From: Flavobacterium xanthum | GTDB taxonomy: Bacteria; Bacteroidota; Bacteroidia; Flavobacteriales; Flavobacteriaceae | NCBI RefSeq assembly: GCF_900142695.1 | Contig: NZ_FRBU01000019.1 | Span: forward strand, 1-64,000 | Direction of reading: 5' to 3' | Length of the DNA stretch: 64,000 nt | Part shown: positions 53,040 through 61,866 of the stretch, piece after piece | How positions within the stretch are numbered: the first letter of the stretch is position 1 | Layout: every line of letters starts with the position of its first letter | The notes under the pieces: model-generated | Databases searched by the model: none | Told to the model about the DNA's origin: nothing | Seen by the model: only the letters and a program-made list of their open reading frames with translations | Made by a program: the position numbers and the translations under genes

Positions 53040-54500
53040 ATGAAGCAGGCAATCATTGTTGGTTCTGGAATTTCGGGACTAGCCGCGGCAATTCGGTTAC
53101 AAAACAAGGGTTACGCTGTTCAAGTTCTTGAAAAAAACTCTTATCCTGGTGGAAAACTAACCCAAATTAGTGGGAATGGTTTTAGGTTTGATGCTGGACC
53201 TTCGCTTTTTACAATGCCTAATTTAGTTACCGAACTTTTTGATCTCTCTGGAAAAAAATCGACTGATTATTTCAATTTTGATCAACTTGATGTTTTATGT
53301 AATTATTTTTATGAGGATGGAACACAGATAGTAGCAAGTTCAGATATCGATGCTTTTGCAGCAGAAATGGAACGAAAAACAACTGATTCTGCCGAAAAGG
53401 TGAAGAAGCATCTAAATAAAAGTGCCTTTATTTATGGTGCTACTAAAGATCAATTCCTTAACAAATCACTTCATAAAATAAATTCATTTCTTTCTTTTTC
53501 GACTTTAGTGGCTATATTCAAAATGCCGTTTTTGAATATTTTTAATACAATGAATCAGGTCAATGAAAATACCTTTACCGATTCGAAAACGATTCGGTTG
53601 TTTAACAGATATGCCACCTATAATGGATCAAATCCATATAAAGCGCCAGGAATATTGAATATAATTCCGCATCTGGAGTTTGGTCTTGGTGCTTACTTAC
53701 CTCGAGGCGGAATGCACGAGATTACTAATAGTTTAGTAAAACTAGCTAAAGAAATTGGTGTTGAATTTCATTTTAATCAAGAAGTTATTGCGATTGGAAC
53801 TGAAAATAATGTGGCAAAAAGCGTTACTACAGCCTCTTGTATTTACGCTGCTGATCTTGTTGTATGTAATGCTGATATTCATACTGTTTATGAAAAATTA
53901 ATTCCTTCTGCAAAAAAATTAAAAGAGGTAGATAAACAAGAACGATCGAGTTCTGCACTTATTTTTTATTGGGGAGTTAATAAAGAATTTCCGCAATTGG
54001 ATGTGCATAACATTATGTTTACAGAGGATTATAAAGCCGAATTTGATCATATTTTTGAAACCAAAACAATCTACGAAGATCCCACTATTTATATCAATAT
54101 TACCAGTAAAAAAAATGAAGGAGACGCTCCCAAAGGAAAAGAAAACTGGTTTGTAATGATTAATGTCCCGTCCGTTTACGGTCAAGATTGGGATAGTTTA
54201 ATTGCCGAGGCTAGAAAAAATATTTTAAGCAAAATTTCAAGAAATTTAGGTGAAAGTATAGAGGATCTGATTCAATTTGAGCAACAATTAACTCCACAAC
54301 TCATACAAGATAAAACATATTCGTATAAAGGATCGCTATACGGGACATCAAGCAACAATAGGTTTGCCGCTTTCTTTCGCCACAAGAATTTTTCTTCGCA
54401 GTACAAGAATCTGTTTTTTTGTGGTGGTAGTGTACATCCAGGTGGTGGAATTCCTTTGGCCTTATTGTCCGCAAAAATTATTGATAAACTCGTAAAATGA
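53040..54500 (+). CDS. Phytoene desaturase family protein, probably CrtD
   Basis: Predicted 486-residue FAD-dependent desaturase. The N-terminal dinucleotide-binding motif is IVGSGISGLAAAIRL, followed by LEKNSYPGGKLTQI, and the C-terminal FAD contact is FCGGSVHPGGGIPLALLSAK. CrtI (phytoene desaturase) and CrtD (1'-hydroxycarotenoid 3',4'-desaturase) are hard to separate by eye. I favour CrtD because the gene overlaps cruF by four bases (ATGA), and CruF makes the 1'-hydroxy substrate of CrtD. CrtI, phytoene synthase and lycopene cyclase are not in the window. Confidence 0.85.
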   Translation: MKQAIIVGSGISGLAAAIRLQNKGYAVQVLEKNSYPGGKLTQISGNGFRFDAGPSLFTMPNLVTELFDLSGKKSTDYFNFDQLDVLCNYFYEDGTQIVASSDIDAFAAEMERKTTDSAEKVKKHLNKSAFIYGATKDQFLNKSLHKINSFLSFSTLVAIFKMPFLNIFNTMNQVNENTFTDSKTIRLFNRYATYNGSNPYKAPGILNIIPHLEFGLGAYLPRGGMHEITNSLVKLAKEIGVEFHFNQEVIAIGTENNVAKSVTTASCIYAADLVVCNADIHTVYEKLIPSAKKLKEVDKQERSSSALIFYWGVNKEFPQLDVHNIMFTEDYKAEFDHIFETKTIYEDPTIYINITSKKNEGDAPKGKENWFVMINVPSVYGQDWDSLIAEARKNILSKISRNLGESIEDLIQFEQQLTPQLIQDKTYSYKGSLYGTSSNNRFAAFFRHKNFSSQYKNLFFCGGSVHPGGGIPLALLSAKIIDKLVK

Positions 54501-55138
54501 TAAAAACCATATCAATAGAAAATCGTTGGATTGGAATTTTGCTCTTGTTCTATTTTTTTGGAACACTCGGAATAGCGCTGCAAGAATATAAAAATTTCTT
54601 TTTGCCGCTCACACCTCTTAACTTACTACTAACGCTATTTGTTTTTTACAAAGTTAATAATGATTTTAGTAAAAAGTTTTTAATCCTATCGGTACTAATT
54701 TTTTTGATAGGATTTACAGTTGAGGCAGTTGGAGTAGCGACAGGCGTGTTATTTGGGAGCTATTCGTATGGTGATTTGTTTGGATTTAAAGTTTTTGAAA
54801 CACCGCTAGTCATTGGTGTCAATTGGTTATTTTTGTCATTAAGTTCTTATGGTGTCGTTCAATATTTTACTAAAAAGCCATTTTTATTAGTCATTTTCCC
54901 TTCTATGATAATGACTGCCTTGGACTTTTTCATTGAACCTGTTGCTATGAAATTGGGTTTTTGGGGTTGGGAAAATAGTGTAGTTCCATTTCAAAACTAC
55001 GTGATGTGGTTTGCTACCAGTAGTTTTATTCATGGGTTGATTTACTTTTTTCGTCCTAAAATAAATCCTAAAATTAGCGTGGTTATTCTACTTGCACAAT
55101 TTGTCTTTTTTGTTGCATTGTATTTTTTAATCACTTGA
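54497..55138 (+). CDS. cruF: Carotenoid 1',2'-hydratase (CruF, DUF422)
   Basis: Predicted 213-residue membrane protein with about seven hydrophobic segments, of the DUF422 family. Conserved features are VEAVGVATGVLFGSYSYGDL, the Asp/Glu-containing TALDFFIEPVAMKLGFW and WENSVVPFQNYVMWF. CruF adds water to the 1',2' double bond of the acyclic end of gamma-carotene. The start overlaps the upstream desaturase stop (ATGA), so the two are cotranslated. Membrane-localised like other carotenoid enzymes. Confidence 0.88.
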   Translation: MIKTISIENRWIGILLLFYFFGTLGIALQEYKNFFLPLTPLNLLLTLFVFYKVNNDFSKKFLILSVLIFLIGFTVEAVGVATGVLFGSYSYGDLFGFKVFETPLVIGVNWLFLSLSSYGVVQYFTKKPFLLVIFPSMIMTALDFFIEPVAMKLGFWGWENSVVPFQNYVMWFATSSFIHGLIYFFRPKINPKISVVILLAQFVFFVALYFLIT

Positions 55139-55216
55139 ATCTAAGTGTCGAATAAAAAAGCATTTGCAACCTATATTCCTAACTTCCAACTATAATTAAT
55201 TAGAAATTATTTGATC

Positions 55217-55918
55217 ATGAGCAAACAAATTAGTACAATTACCTTTTTTAGATATGCTTCGTTTAGCGATAAAGCTTGGGGCTTTGGGATGATGCAATTC
55301 GCTAATAAAGATTTAAAAAAAGTAAACGGTTTGACTTTTTACAGATTGATGGGCAGTGGAAAAGGAAGAGGTTTCAATCCTTTGCCTGATTGGTCTGTAT
55401 ATTGTTTACTACAAGTTTGGGAATCAGAAGAAGCAGCCCAAACCTTTTTTTCATCTTCTGATTTGATGAAACAGTATGAGAAACATACAGCGGAAATATA
55501 TACACTTTACATGAAAAATATTTCAGCAGTTGGGACTTGGGTTGGCAAAAATCCTTTTGAAAAAGGTGCGGAACTAGAACAAAATTCACCGATTGCAATT
55601 ATTACTCGAGCAACCATAAAATGGAACTGGCTTATAAAGTTTTGGAAATACGTTCCCACTTCTGAAGAGGGTTTAAACGGAAATGAAGGCTTGATCTACA
55701 CTAAAGGTGTTGGCGAGGTTCCCATTATTCAAATGGCGACTTTCAGTTTGTGGAAGGATTTTGACTCGGTAAAACAATTTGCCTATAAAAGCAAGCAACA
55801 TCAAGAAGCCATTAAGAAAACACGCCAATATGAATGGTATTCAGAAGAACTTTTTTCTAGGTTTCAACCCTATAAATCATCCGGAACTTGGGAGGGTAAA
55901 GATCTTTTAAGTTTATAA
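55217..55918 (+). CDS. CrtA-related carotenoid oxygenase (2'-hydroxylase type)
   Basis: Predicted 233-residue protein of the spheroidene monooxygenase (CrtA) family. Family features are ITFFRYASFSDKAWGFGMM, FYRLMGSGKGRGFNPLPDWS and LQVWESEEAAQTFF in the first half; the second half has IQMATFSLWKDFDSVKQFAY. In purple bacteria CrtA introduces the 2-keto group; a flavobacterial homolog is known as a carotenoid 2-hydroxylase of the myxol pathway, which fits this cluster. I chose ATG 55217 over TTG 55211. It is convergent with the next gene. Confidence 0.82.
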   Translation: MSKQISTITFFRYASFSDKAWGFGMMQFANKDLKKVNGLTFYRLMGSGKGRGFNPLPDWSVYCLLQVWESEEAAQTFFSSSDLMKQYEKHTAEIYTLYMKNISAVGTWVGKNPFEKGAELEQNSPIAIITRATIKWNWLIKFWKYVPTSEEGLNGNEGLIYTKGVGEVPIIQMATFSLWKDFDSVKQFAYKSKQHQEAIKKTRQYEWYSEELFSRFQPYKSSGTWEGKDLLSL

Positions 55919-55924
55919 AATTCG

Positions 55925-56854
55925 TTAATTTGGTGTTGCAATTACGGTCATAATGCCGAGAGATGATTTCTTTTCCATCCATTTTTTGGGCATGAATTGT
56001 ACCATTCCAACCATAAAATTCCAAAATTCGTCTTCCATATTTTTATCCCACTGTATTCCCTTTTTTTCCATTTCACTCATCCAATAAAGCAGGTAAGGAT
56101 CCATGGTCCCATGAGTTAATAGTTTGGTGACTTTCCATCCGCTTTTATTAAGTAACAATTCTATGTTGTTCGGAGAAAATAATGAAATATGACGCGGTGT
56201 GTGCCAACCAGCCCAATTTTCGTTGTATTTTTTTCGACTGGCAGAATCGAAATTGGGAACTTCAATAACAAGTGTTGTTGATGGTTTCGCAATAGATTTT
56301 AAATAGGTAAGATTTTCTAATGGAGTGTAGTCGTGCTCCAGATAATGCCACATCGTGATAACATCGGGTTGCAAATTACTTGATAACTCTTTAATTTCTG
56401 CTACTCGCAAATCTAATCCTTCAAAACTGGCCTCTTGCTCTTTCCAACCTTCGTCGCTAAAGTCAATCCCCATTGTTTGGCAATGTAACTTTTGCTGACA
56501 CGCTTTCAAAAAAGATGGTTTACCACAACCAACATCCAAAATTAACGACTCTGATGAAATGAAATGAGCATCTTTTACCCGCTGCACTCGTTTTAAATCT
56601 AACTTTTGCTGGCTTCCTTCAACTAATTTTTCAAATTTCCCCCACGCTTCAGAACCCCTGTAAGGTAGGTAATGAGAAGTGTAATAGTTTTTTAATACGT
56701 CTAATTCTACTCTTGGGTTCAAAAAAACCAGTTGACATTCGGCACACTGATCAAAATTAAATAACTCTTTGCTTGAATGCATTTGAGCTGTCGTTTGAAT
56801 AAAAGGATTAATAGTCTGCGAGTTGCAAATGGGGCAATTGTGAAGTTGGTGCAT
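55925..56854 (-). CDS. SAM-dependent methyltransferase with N-terminal zinc ribbon
   Basis: Predicted 309-residue class I methyltransferase. The start is a zinc-ribbon-like knuckle pair, CPIC (7-10) and CAEC (37-40). The SAM motif is LILDVGCGKPSFL, followed by MGIDFSDEGW, then TMWHYLEHD and LVIEVPNFDS. This layout occurs in enzymes for sugar or lipid-linked small-molecule methylation. The substrate is unknown; the gene is next to carotenoid genes but convergent, so the link is weak. Confidence 0.85.
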   Translation of the reverse strand: MHQLHNCPICNSQTINPFIQTTAQMHSSKELFNFDQCAECQLVFLNPRVELDVLKNYYTSHYLPYRGSEAWGKFEKLVEGSQQKLDLKRVQRVKDAHFISSESLILDVGCGKPSFLKACQQKLHCQTMGIDFSDEGWKEQEASFEGLDLRVAEIKELSSNLQPDVITMWHYLEHDYTPLENLTYLKSIAKPSTTLVIEVPNFDSASRKKYNENWAGWHTPRHISLFSPNNIELLLNKSGWKVTKLLTHGTMDPYLLYWMSEMEKKGIQWDKNMEDEFWNFMVGMVQFMPKKWMEKKSSLGIMTVIATPN

Positions 56855-57314
56855 GATATAGTCCGTAATTTTTTATAGATTTAATTGATATTTTTGAAAA
56901 TTAAAAATTGTATCGCACGATAATTTGAACTTTTAGGATAAAAAATTTTTATCTTAGTTTGCTAAAAGTATCATTTTGCAGATAAATTAATGTTTCTTTT
57001 TTTTTAATGTTGAAATTTAAAAAAGCTAGTATAGCACGTTACATTGGTCAAAGTTCAAACTTAAACTTCGTTATTTTAGTTATTAAAGACAATTTAATAT
57101 TCATCTAAATTAGCAATAAATTTTATCTTGATTACTAAAAAGGAAAGCATTCTATCGTAGTTGGTGATTTCGACAGCTATTTTTCTGATAGAATAATATT
57201 TAGCATGAAAAATAGTAATCTTCAATTTTTTTTATCACAAGTGGACTAAAAATAAAGTAGGTAAGGAAACTTTTGTCGCCTTATAAATAGTGACACCTCC
57301 CTTTTTATAAGCTG
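56855..57314. other. AT-rich intergenic region, no gene seen
   Basis: About 460 bases between two minus-strand genes. It is very AT-rich. An 8-base inverted repeat (ATTCTATC at 57149-57156, GATAGAAT at 57187-57194) is the only structure noticed. It must hold the promoter of the methyltransferase gene, but no clear TAnnTTTG was located. Confidence 0.45.
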
Positions 57315-57815
57315 TTAAAATAGTTCAGATTTATAATGCCAAACAATCGAGCCGTATAGTCCCAGAAAAAGTACACAAATCAAAAACTTCATAAAAGTAG
57401 ACGCTAGAAACCCAACAAAGGAACCTGTAGCGGCTTTCAACGCTCTGTTGTGGTCTTTGTAATCAAAAATAAGTTCTCCTATCAAAGCACCCACAAACGG
57501 ACCTATAAGGAAGCCAAAAGGAACGGGAGCAATAATCCCAACAACTAAGCCAATGTTTGTCCCCCAAATACCGTAAGAACTGCCTCCAAATTTTTTAGTG
57601 CCTTTAGCTGGAATCACGTAATCCAAAACGGATACAATTACAGTAATAACCAAAGTAATCCCAAGAATCCAATAATTAGCAGGAACAGCATTTGTAAAAT
57701 AGAGTAGTGCTAAACCAATCCAGCTCATACTTGGCCCTGGCAAAACTGGTAAAAAACTCCCTAGTAAGCCTACCATAATGCACACGAAACCAAGAATTAA
57801 AAGTAAGATATCCAT
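57315..57815 (-). CDS. DUF456 membrane protein
   Basis: Predicted 166-residue membrane protein with about four segments, of the DUF456 family. The family features are the Gly/Pro-rich FLPVLPGPSMSWIGLALLY, the linker KGTKKFGGSSYGIWGTNIGL and the glycine-zipper-like GFLIGPFVGALIGEL. Function is unknown. I chose the ATG at 57815 because MDILLLILGFVCIMVG is the family N-terminus; the extra 17 codons upstream lie over the divergent promoter. Confidence 0.88.
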   Translation of the reverse strand: MDILLLILGFVCIMVGLLGSFLPVLPGPSMSWIGLALLYFTNAVPANYWILGITLVITVIVSVLDYVIPAKGTKKFGGSSYGIWGTNIGLVVGIIAPVPFGFLIGPFVGALIGELIFDYKDHNRALKAATGSFVGFLASTFMKFLICVLFLGLYGSIVWHYKSELF

Positions 57816-57829
57816 AAATTTATTTTTAG

Positions 57830-57837
57830 TAATTTTG
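57830..57837 (+). promoter_or_regulatory. -7 promoter element of the 57858 gene
   Basis: TAATTTTG matches TAnnTTTG and ends 20 bases before the ATG at 57858. It lies in the short gap between divergent genes. Confidence 0.5.
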
Positions 57838-57857
57838 ACAACATCAAAGCAACACGT

Positions 57858-58250
57858 ATGTATCAAATAAATGGAATTAAATTAATACAATTATTGACAT
57901 TAACGCTTTTCTTTTCTATTTCTTCACTAAAGGCTCAGGAAAAAAAGGAAGCCGATGCCGACATGCTCTTGAAAGAGACCATTTACAATGAAAATAGGGT
58001 AAAAGTATTAAATTTTTCACTGAAAGAGTTTGATGCACTTTTTTTTGAATTTTTTGACAAAAAAGCCAGTACTGATGTAGTTTTGACAAAGCAGGAGTAC
58101 TATAATTATACCATTCAAATTGCGATTTTTTCAGACCGACTTGCGGCTTTGTACCCAGATCAAAAGGAAATCGCTTATAAAAATAAAAAGAAATGGTTCG
58201 CTGAATCCTACGAAGATTATTTAATTTACAAAGCATCTCAAAAAAAATAA
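57858..58250 (+). CDS. Small secreted protein of unknown function
   Basis: Predicted 130-residue protein with a signal peptide (about 1-26, ending LKAQ). The mature part is helical, with LLKETIYNENRVKVLNFSLKE and YNYTIQIAIFSDRLAALYPDQ. I do not recognise a family. The next gene begins directly after its stop, so the two form an operon. Confidence 0.7.
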   Translation: MYQINGIKLIQLLTLTLFFSISSLKAQEKKEADADMLLKETIYNENRVKVLNFSLKEFDALFFEFFDKKASTDVVLTKQEYYNYTIQIAIFSDRLAALYPDQKEIAYKNKKKWFAESYEDYLIYKASQKK

Positions 58251-58277
58251 TTGTATTTTTATAAAATATTAGTTCCA

Positions 58278-58769
58278 TTGAAAAATAAAACCTTGAAGCA
58301 CTATTACCTTTTTTTAGTAATTATACTTTTTAATTCCTGCCACTATTTCGAAAAGCAAGTGCCTTCAGAAAAGGAATTGCTGCAAAAGGAACTGAAATCA
58401 ATCAACTGGAAAGAAGTTGATGAATACCCATCCGTTGTAGATTGTGAAAAAATAGACAATAAAGCGCAACGTCAGCAATGCTTTTTTGAAGTTTTAACGC
58501 AACTAATTCAAGAAAAACTAAGCGTTGACACCCTTTCAGTTCTTTATCCGGAATTAGATACCATTGAGGTGAAGGTCACAATTTTCCCTAACGCTACCAT
58601 GCAATTTGAACCACAATTCCCCAAAGATTCGGTGGCTTATGACACGATAAAAATTGATAGTATCTTGAAGGCACGTTTGATTGATTTTCCTAAAATTAAT
58701 CCCGCTTTAAAACGCGGAATTCCCGTAAAAACGCAATTTATTCTTCCTGTAATTCTTAAAGTAGAATAG
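58278..58769 (+). CDS. Lipoprotein with a TonB-like C-terminal strand region
   Basis: Predicted about 163-residue lipoprotein. No ATG is available; the frame opens at a TTG (58251) right after the previous stop. TTG 58278 gives MKNKTLKHYYLFLVIILFNS followed by Cys, a good lipoprotein signal; TTG 58293 also works. The C-terminus (NPALKRGIPVKTQFILPVIL) resembles the end of TonB-type energy-transducer domains. Function is unknown. Start choice is uncertain. Confidence 0.6.
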   Translation: MKNKTLKHYYLFLVIILFNSCHYFEKQVPSEKELLQKELKSINWKEVDEYPSVVDCEKIDNKAQRQQCFFEVLTQLIQEKLSVDTLSVLYPELDTIEVKVTIFPNATMQFEPQFPKDSVAYDTIKIDSILKARLIDFPKINPALKRGIPVKTQFILPVILKVE

Positions 58770-58938
58770 TTTTGATTTCAGATTAACTATTTTTATTTTT
58801 AAATTACGTTATCCATACACTTTTAGATCCCGTTAAAAATTGTGATTTCTGTAACCCTATAGGGATTTTGAATAATGATGTGCTGGAAATGAGTGATTGT
58901 GGTTTTTTTAACTCGTTAACACCTTAAAAATCTGATGT

Positions 58939-60072
58939 CTAAAATTTTCTTCCTTTCCATTCATAACTTCCAAATAACGAATATAAACCTACAGCAGTAC
59001 TAAAAAAAGGATAAATTAAACTGCTAAGTACTACGTAATGCATTTTGTTATTTGTTAGAAATTGATTCGATTTGTAAAGTAAAAAGAAGTCAATAAAAAA
59101 CTTAACAATTAAAATAAAAAGCACGTTTTTTAGCGCAACAAAGCCCACCGTCCAGAGACCAAAACTTACAACGATAGCTAAATTACCCCCAAAAACAATT
59201 AATCCCAAAGCCTTCCCAAAACTACTTTGATACGAACTTGTTTTTGAAGCCCAACGTACTCTTTGCTGAAATAAAGAGTTCCAATTATCCAGCGGTTTTG
59301 TATGAACAATGGTGTTTTCCGACTTCAAATAATGCACTTTTTCAGGAAATTGTGCTATCGCTTTTTGCAACAGGAAAACATCATCTCCACTAGCGATTGA
59401 ATCATTTCCTTGAAAGCCATTTAGTTTTTGAAAAAAAGATTTGGTATAAGCAAAATTAGCGCCATTGCACATAAAACCTTTCTTAATACCAAAACTACCG
59501 ATGGTCGCACCCTGTAAACTCGCTAAATCCAATTGCTGAAAATGATGTAAGAGCGAAGGAGCACAATCACAGGTAACGGCTCCAGCAATCATGCTTGTGT
59601 CATGAAGCTGAATGTAATTGTCCAAGGTCAACAGCCAATTTTTAGTCACCCTACAATCTGCATCAGTGGTGACAATCCAGGGAGTATTAACGATTTGCAT
59701 TGCGGTTACTATTGCATCTTTCTTGGGCGATTTTGAAACCCGAGTGTTTTTTACAATACAAACTTCGTATTTCGTATCGGGAACTTCATATCTTTCATCG
59801 GATTCATCATCGACTAAAATCACTTTAAACAATTCTTTTGGATAATCTAATTGGGATATACTTTTCAATAAAATAGGTAAATTTTCGGCTTCATTCCGAA
59901 AAGGAACAATAATCGAGAATTTTGTTTTTGGCTTTAAGCCAGTATAATTAATTGTATTTACTTTGGTAAATCCATAAATTAACAGTCCAATTGAAGTGGA
60001 ATAAATAGCAAGAATCATAAATAAAATAACTGTAATCATAATTACTTTATAAAGAGGCTTCTCTCTTTCCAT
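58939..60072 (-). CDS. Family 2 glycosyltransferase, membrane-bound
   Basis: Predicted 377-residue processive-type GT2. Membrane segment at about 10-35, a GT-A domain with FSIIVPFRNEAENLPILLKS, the nucleotide-binding LVDDES, the metal motif TDADCR and the acceptor motif QQRVRW, then three membrane segments at the C-terminus. The start at 60072 overlaps the upstream gene by 26 bases; ATG 60039 would avoid this. It shares a transcript with a YbhN-like flippase, so the pair may build or move a membrane glycolipid. Confidence 0.88.
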   Translation of the reverse strand: MEREKPLYKVIMITVILFMILAIYSTSIGLLIYGFTKVNTINYTGLKPKTKFSIIVPFRNEAENLPILLKSISQLDYPKELFKVILVDDESDERYEVPDTKYEVCIVKNTRVSKSPKKDAIVTAMQIVNTPWIVTTDADCRVTKNWLLTLDNYIQLHDTSMIAGAVTCDCAPSLLHHFQQLDLASLQGATIGSFGIKKGFMCNGANFAYTKSFFQKLNGFQGNDSIASGDDVFLLQKAIAQFPEKVHYLKSENTIVHTKPLDNWNSLFQQRVRWASKTSSYQSSFGKALGLIVFGGNLAIVVSFGLWTVGFVALKNVLFILIVKFFIDFFLLYKSNQFLTNNKMHYVVLSSLIYPFFSTAVGLYSLFGSYEWKGRKF

Positions 60073-61021
60073 CGAAGACGGATGGGATGAGAATTTTAAA
60101 ATTTAGGACATAGTAGCTACCAATTATAGCAGGTAAAACTACATTTAAAAACCACATCAACGTAGAAATAAAAATTACAATCCATTCATTTACTCCAAGG
60201 ATTCCAAAGAAATAAACAGCAACACTTCCTTTTACGGCAAAGTCTAAAAATTGAAAAGTAGGTATGGAGGATGCAATAAAATAAACGCTAGTTATTGCCG
60301 ACATTACTATTAGATAGGGTAAATCAACATCAAAAACGAGGAACAAAAAATAGTATTGATGGGAAAAAACCAAATAGCGACAAATACTTAAATAAATGTT
60401 TTTTTTGTGGATTTGTTTTGGAATTTCATTTATTTTATGAATCAGTTTTTCAATAGAATAGCCTTTGATTTTTATTTTTTTAATCGAAAATAAAACAATA
60501 AAAACAAGCGTCAGAATTGCAAAGAGGATTATAACTGTTCTCGTCGTAATTACATGGAATTGCGTGTTAAAATACAACAAACCAACGATCCCAATGACAA
60601 CGGTTACAATCATTTGGATTTCGTTGCAAATTAAGTTTAGGAAAATTACTTTTTTAGTTTTTGATTTATCAAAAAACAGTGCTTTTCCGGCATATTCGCC
60701 TATACCATTTGGAGTAAAAATCCCTGCTGTTTGCGCTGCAAGAACTTGTTTTGTAGCTTCACCTGCAGAAATAGGTTTGAGAACAGAAGCCAAGTTTTGC
60801 CATTTTAAAATTTCAAAATACCTATTGAGTACACTTAATACTAGAATGAAACTAATTCCAATTACCGACTGATTTTTATTGAATAGTGCTAGAAACTGGG
60901 CCCAATCGAGCTTGTCATTATGCATCAGCTGGTTGTAAATAAAATAAAAGGCGCCGCCTACAATCAGAAGTTTGATTAGAAGTACGAGGAATTGCTTAGT
61001 TTTGTGAGGAATCGAAATCAT
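60047..61021 (-). CDS. YbhN/UPF0104-family membrane protein (LPG-synthase TM domain)
   Basis: Predicted 324-residue protein with about eight membrane segments. The family (also the flippase domain of MprF) has the conserved pattern around AGEATKQVLAAQTAGIFTPN and GIGEYAGKALFF. Such proteins are believed to move lipids between membrane leaflets. It is the first gene of a two-gene operon with the GT2 gene. No catalytic aminoacyl transferase domain is attached. Confidence 0.82.
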   Translation of the reverse strand: MISIPHKTKQFLVLLIKLLIVGGAFYFIYNQLMHNDKLDWAQFLALFNKNQSVIGISFILVLSVLNRYFEILKWQNLASVLKPISAGEATKQVLAAQTAGIFTPNGIGEYAGKALFFDKSKTKKVIFLNLICNEIQMIVTVVIGIVGLLYFNTQFHVITTRTVIILFAILTLVFIVLFSIKKIKIKGYSIEKLIHKINEIPKQIHKKNIYLSICRYLVFSHQYYFLFLVFDVDLPYLIVMSAITSVYFIASSIPTFQFLDFAVKGSVAVYFFGILGVNEWIVIFISTLMWFLNVVLPAIIGSYYVLNFKILIPSVFDGKREASL

Positions 61022-61059
61022 TATTACAAAGAAAAGAAAACTATTGTAATAATGCTATT

Positions 61060-61190
61060 TCGCAAAGATTCGCCATCGCTTTGTAGTAGATGGTAGGTTT
61101 CCGTAAAGATTCACAAAGTGAAAGCAAAGCTGGACTAAGATTTTAAAGTAATTTTGCGAATCTCTGAGCCTTCTTTGCGAGGCTCTGTGT
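61060..61190. repeat. Dispersed-type GCGAATCT inverted repeat upstream of ruvC
   Basis: AGATTCGC (61066-61073) and GCGAATCT (61156-61163) are complementary; a small hairpin GAGCC/GGCTC (61166-61185) follows. The words CTTTGCGA and similar recur within the region. This resembles a repeat family scattered between flavobacterial genes. Confidence 0.5.
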
Positions 61191-61218
61191 AATAATAAAA
61201 AAATGCATAAAAATAAAA

Positions 61219-61773
61219 ATGGCAAACGAACGCATTATTTTAGGAATTGATCCAGGAACAACGATAATGGGTTTTGGTTTGATACGAGTGGTCAATAAAA
61301 AAATGGAATTTATTCAATTGAACGAATTGCAATTGAATAAAATGGATGACCACTATATGAAATTGAAACGTATTTTTGAACGCACTATTGAACTAATTGA
61401 TACGCATCATCCAGATGAGATTGCTATTGAAGCGCCTTTTTTTGGTAAAAATGTACAATCGATGTTGAAGTTGGGACGCGCACAAGGTGTAGCAATGGCA
61501 GCAGGTCTTTCGAGAGATATTCCCATTACCGAGTACGAACCGAAGAAAATAAAAATGGCTATTACCGGAAACGGAAACGCCAGTAAGGAACAAGTCGCTA
61601 AGATGCTACAACAACTTTTAGGGTTGAAGGAATTACCTAAAAACCTTGATAGTACGGATGGTTTGGCAGCTGCTGTTTGTCACTTTTTTAATTCTGGAAA
61701 GGTCGTTGGAACGAAAAGCTATACTGGTTGGGATGCTTTTGTTAAACAAAATGAAGAGAGAGTGAAGAAGTGA
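61219..61773 (+). CDS. ruvC: Crossover junction endodeoxyribonuclease RuvC
   Basis: Predicted 184-residue Holliday junction resolvase. Catalytic acidic residues appear in ILGIDPGTT, in IAIEAPFFGKN and in LDSTDGLAAAVCHFF, as in the E. coli enzyme (Asp7, Glu66, Asp138, Asp141). Length is normal. RuvA and RuvB are not in the window. Confidence 0.95.
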   Translation: MANERIILGIDPGTTIMGFGLIRVVNKKMEFIQLNELQLNKMDDHYMKLKRIFERTIELIDTHHPDEIAIEAPFFGKNVQSMLKLGRAQGVAMAAGLSRDIPITEYEPKKIKMAITGNGNASKEQVAKMLQQLLGLKELPKNLDSTDGLAAAVCHFFNSGKVVGTKSYTGWDAFVKQNEERVKK

Positions 61774-61866
61774 TCAGTATGCAGATTTTTAGTGGTTAGT
61801 AAGGACTGTAAAAGAACAATGATCAGTGATCAGTTGTTTAGTAGTCAGCCGAAGTAATTAAAAAAT

